NCBI GenBank assembly: GCA_964452635.1 | Contig: CAYVMP010000029.1 | Location: forward strand, 1-5,352 | Reading direction: 5' to 3' | Source of the DNA: CAYVMP01 sp964452635 | Lineage (GTDB): Bacteria > Patescibacteriota > Minisyncoccia > Phycocordibacterales > DATDWN01 | DNA length: 5,352 nucleotides | In this document: positions 4,171 through 5,352 of the stretch, one piece after another | Position numbering within the stretch: the stretch's first letter is position 1 | Layout of the letters: each line of letters starts with the position of its first letter | Notes under the pieces: generated by a model | What the model was told of the DNA's origin: nothing | The model's input: only the letters and a program-made list of their open reading frames with translations | Database searches by the model: none | Program-made: the position numbers and the translations under genes

Positions 4171-5286
4171 ATGATTTCTCAAAGAATTAAAAATACACAT
4201 GTGGTTGAGCGAGTGAGCCGATGGTACGCACGGTTTGAACGTCCAATCTCGTCACTCTCTCTTATTGGTGGATTTATTTTTGATGCGGTGACATTGACAC
4301 GTGTGGATGCATTCTGGGAAAACCTGTGGGTCATCGCGCACTTGGTGATTGTTGCTGTTTGTATTGTGCTCGTGCATACAATCGAAAACAATGAGGGTGA
4401 CGAGGCAAATCCGGAAAAGGCACATTTTTGGTTGGTGAACATCCTCCAGTTTTTCTTTGGGGGATTACTCTCAACCTTCCTTGTATTCTATTTCCGAAGC
4501 GGTGACCTCACTGTGAGTTGGCCGTTTATTCTCATCCTCGGTGTTGCATTCTGGGCAAACGAATCTCTCAAACGACATTTCGTCCGGTTGAGTTTTCAAC
4601 TGTCACTTTTTTTCCTTTCACTCTTCTCCTGTGCTATTTTCCTTGTACCTGTGATTGTGCATCAGATTGGTGCAAAAATTTTCCTGCTCTCTGGTGCAAT
4701 CAGTCTCATTTTCATGTTCCTGTTCCTTGTGCTTCTCGTGCGTGTGAGTGGTGAAAAAATATACAAAAAAAGAAAAGCCTTGTTCTATTCCATCGGAGGA
4801 ATATTTGTAGTGATGAATGTGTTGTATTTTACAAACCTCATTCCTCCGATTCCACTTTCGGTCAAAGATTCTGGTATGTATCATCAAATACAAAAAGATG
4901 CATCTGGAAACTATATCGGTACGTACGAGGATTTGGGATGGAAAGCATATTTTGAAATTCATGACGATTTTCATCTCCCATCTGGGGCTGATGTGTACGC
5001 GTATAGTGCGATATTTTCACCGACAGATCTCAATGTCGGTATTATTCACGAGTGGCAGAAATATGATACAGAAAATAGAAAATGGATTGACTACGGGTCT
5101 GTTCGACTGTTGGTGGTTGGTGGTCGTGAAGACGGGTTCCGAACATACTCTGTGAAGAGTGATTTGCCTGCTGGTATTTGGCGAGTAAATGTCGAGACAG
5201 ATAGGGGACAGGTGATTGGTCGAATACGATTCACCATCGTGCCAGTCTCGACCACCCCCCAACTCTCCACCAAGGCGTTTGATTGA
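4171..5286 (+). CDS. Polytopic membrane protein with C-terminal DUF2914 domain
   Basis: This 371-residue protein has about seven hydrophobic segments, roughly at residues 27-42, 52-70, 87-108, 116-130, 141-163, 168-191 and 204-222, followed by a soluble C-terminal region. Residues about 275-356 match DUF2914: YAYSAIFSP (277-284), IIHEWQKYD (291-299), RKWIDYGSV (303-311), VVGGREDGFRTYSVKS (315-330), and GIWRVNVETDRGQVIGRIRF (335-354). DUF2914 is a beta-rich domain of unknown function found mostly in bacteria at the membrane; no enzyme or transport activity can be assigned. With an odd number of helices and a basic N-terminus taken as cytosolic, the DUF2914 domain would face outward, though the helix count is not certain. 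It has its own promoter in the 73-base gap after lexA, and no terminator of the lexA operon is visible there, so partial read-through is possible. No LexA box precedes it. Confidence 0.9.
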   Translation: MISQRIKNTHVVERVSRWYARFERPISSLSLIGGFIFDAVTLTRVDAFWENLWVIAHLVIVAVCIVLVHTIENNEGDEANPEKAHFWLVNILQFFFGGLLSTFLVFYFRSGDLTVSWPFILILGVAFWANESLKRHFVRLSFQLSLFFLSLFSCAIFLVPVIVHQIGAKIFLLSGAISLIFMFLFLVLLVRVSGEKIYKKRKALFYSIGGIFVVMNVLYFTNLIPPIPLSVKDSGMYHQIQKDASGNYIGTYEDLGWKAYFEIHDDFHLPSGADVYAYSAIFSPTDLNVGIIHEWQKYDTENRKWIDYGSVRLLVVGGREDGFRTYSVKSDLPAGIWRVNVETDRGQVIGRIRFTIVPVSTTPQLSTKAFD

Positions 5287-5352
5287 AAATTACCAAAAAT
5301 CTCTTTCTCGACATATCCCATTTTGGAAACGGAATAATTTTCTGGTGAAAAT

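Noticed and set aside
5091..5352. Minus-strand open frame running in from the right edge, opposite the end of the DUF2914 gene
   Set aside because: It overlaps conserved DUF2914 coding sequence, shows no domain, and is not supported by a start or promoter in the window; sequence beyond 5352 would settle it.
5323..5352. Possible -35/-10 (TTGGAA and GAAAAT with a TG nearby) at the right edge
   Set aside because: The -10 match is poor, the spacer is 18 bases, and no gene start is visible after it in the window.

Overview
The window reads as ordinary chromosomal DNA of a Candidate Phyla Radiation (Patescibacteria) bacterium, most likely of the Parcubacteria group. This is inferred from the gene set (SOUL, cupin and SWIB proteins, a DUF2914 membrane protein, many short single-pass membrane proteins), AT-leaning sequence, very short intergenic gaps, A-flanked terminators, and the lack of a usable Shine-Dalgarno sequence before nearly every gene. 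TGA is used as a stop and TGG codes Trp, so there is no sign of the recoded TGA of Gracilibacteria/SR1. No RNA gene, mobile element or CRISPR array is visible, and no gene-free stretch exceeds about 160 bases.

Layout. At the left a membrane-anchored SOUL heme-binding-like protein (44-664, +) is followed by a small cupin (700-1098, +). These meet, with only 7 bases between stop codons, a minus-strand gene (1106-2083) that joins two membrane segments, a bacterial PH-like domain and a Schlafen/AlbA_2 domain. A 105-base divergent region carries its promoter and that of a SWIB/MDM2-domain protein (2189-2443, +). A hairpin terminator then overlaps the promoter of a secreted or membrane-tethered protein of unknown function (2521-3150, +), which ends in a second clear hairpin terminator.

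The right half begins with an SOS-type unit: a TTGACG-N17-TATACT promoter whose spacer is filled by a perfect GAAC-N4-GTTC-core palindrome (a LexA box), then a 75-residue unknown protein (3307-3534) overlapping lexA by ATGA (3531-4097). Thus LexA very probably represses its own operon, and the small protein should rise on DNA damage together with LexA. Last comes a seven-helix-like membrane protein with a C-terminal DUF2914 domain (4171-5286), which has its own promoter. The final 66 bases hold no gene I can support.

The points of most interest are the SOS-controlled small gene welded to lexA, the PH plus Schlafen/AlbA_2 membrane fusion with its three acidic residues retained, and a consistent promoter arrangement in which an extended -10 lies only 6-12 bases before the ATG, implying leaderless or nearly leaderless mRNAs.
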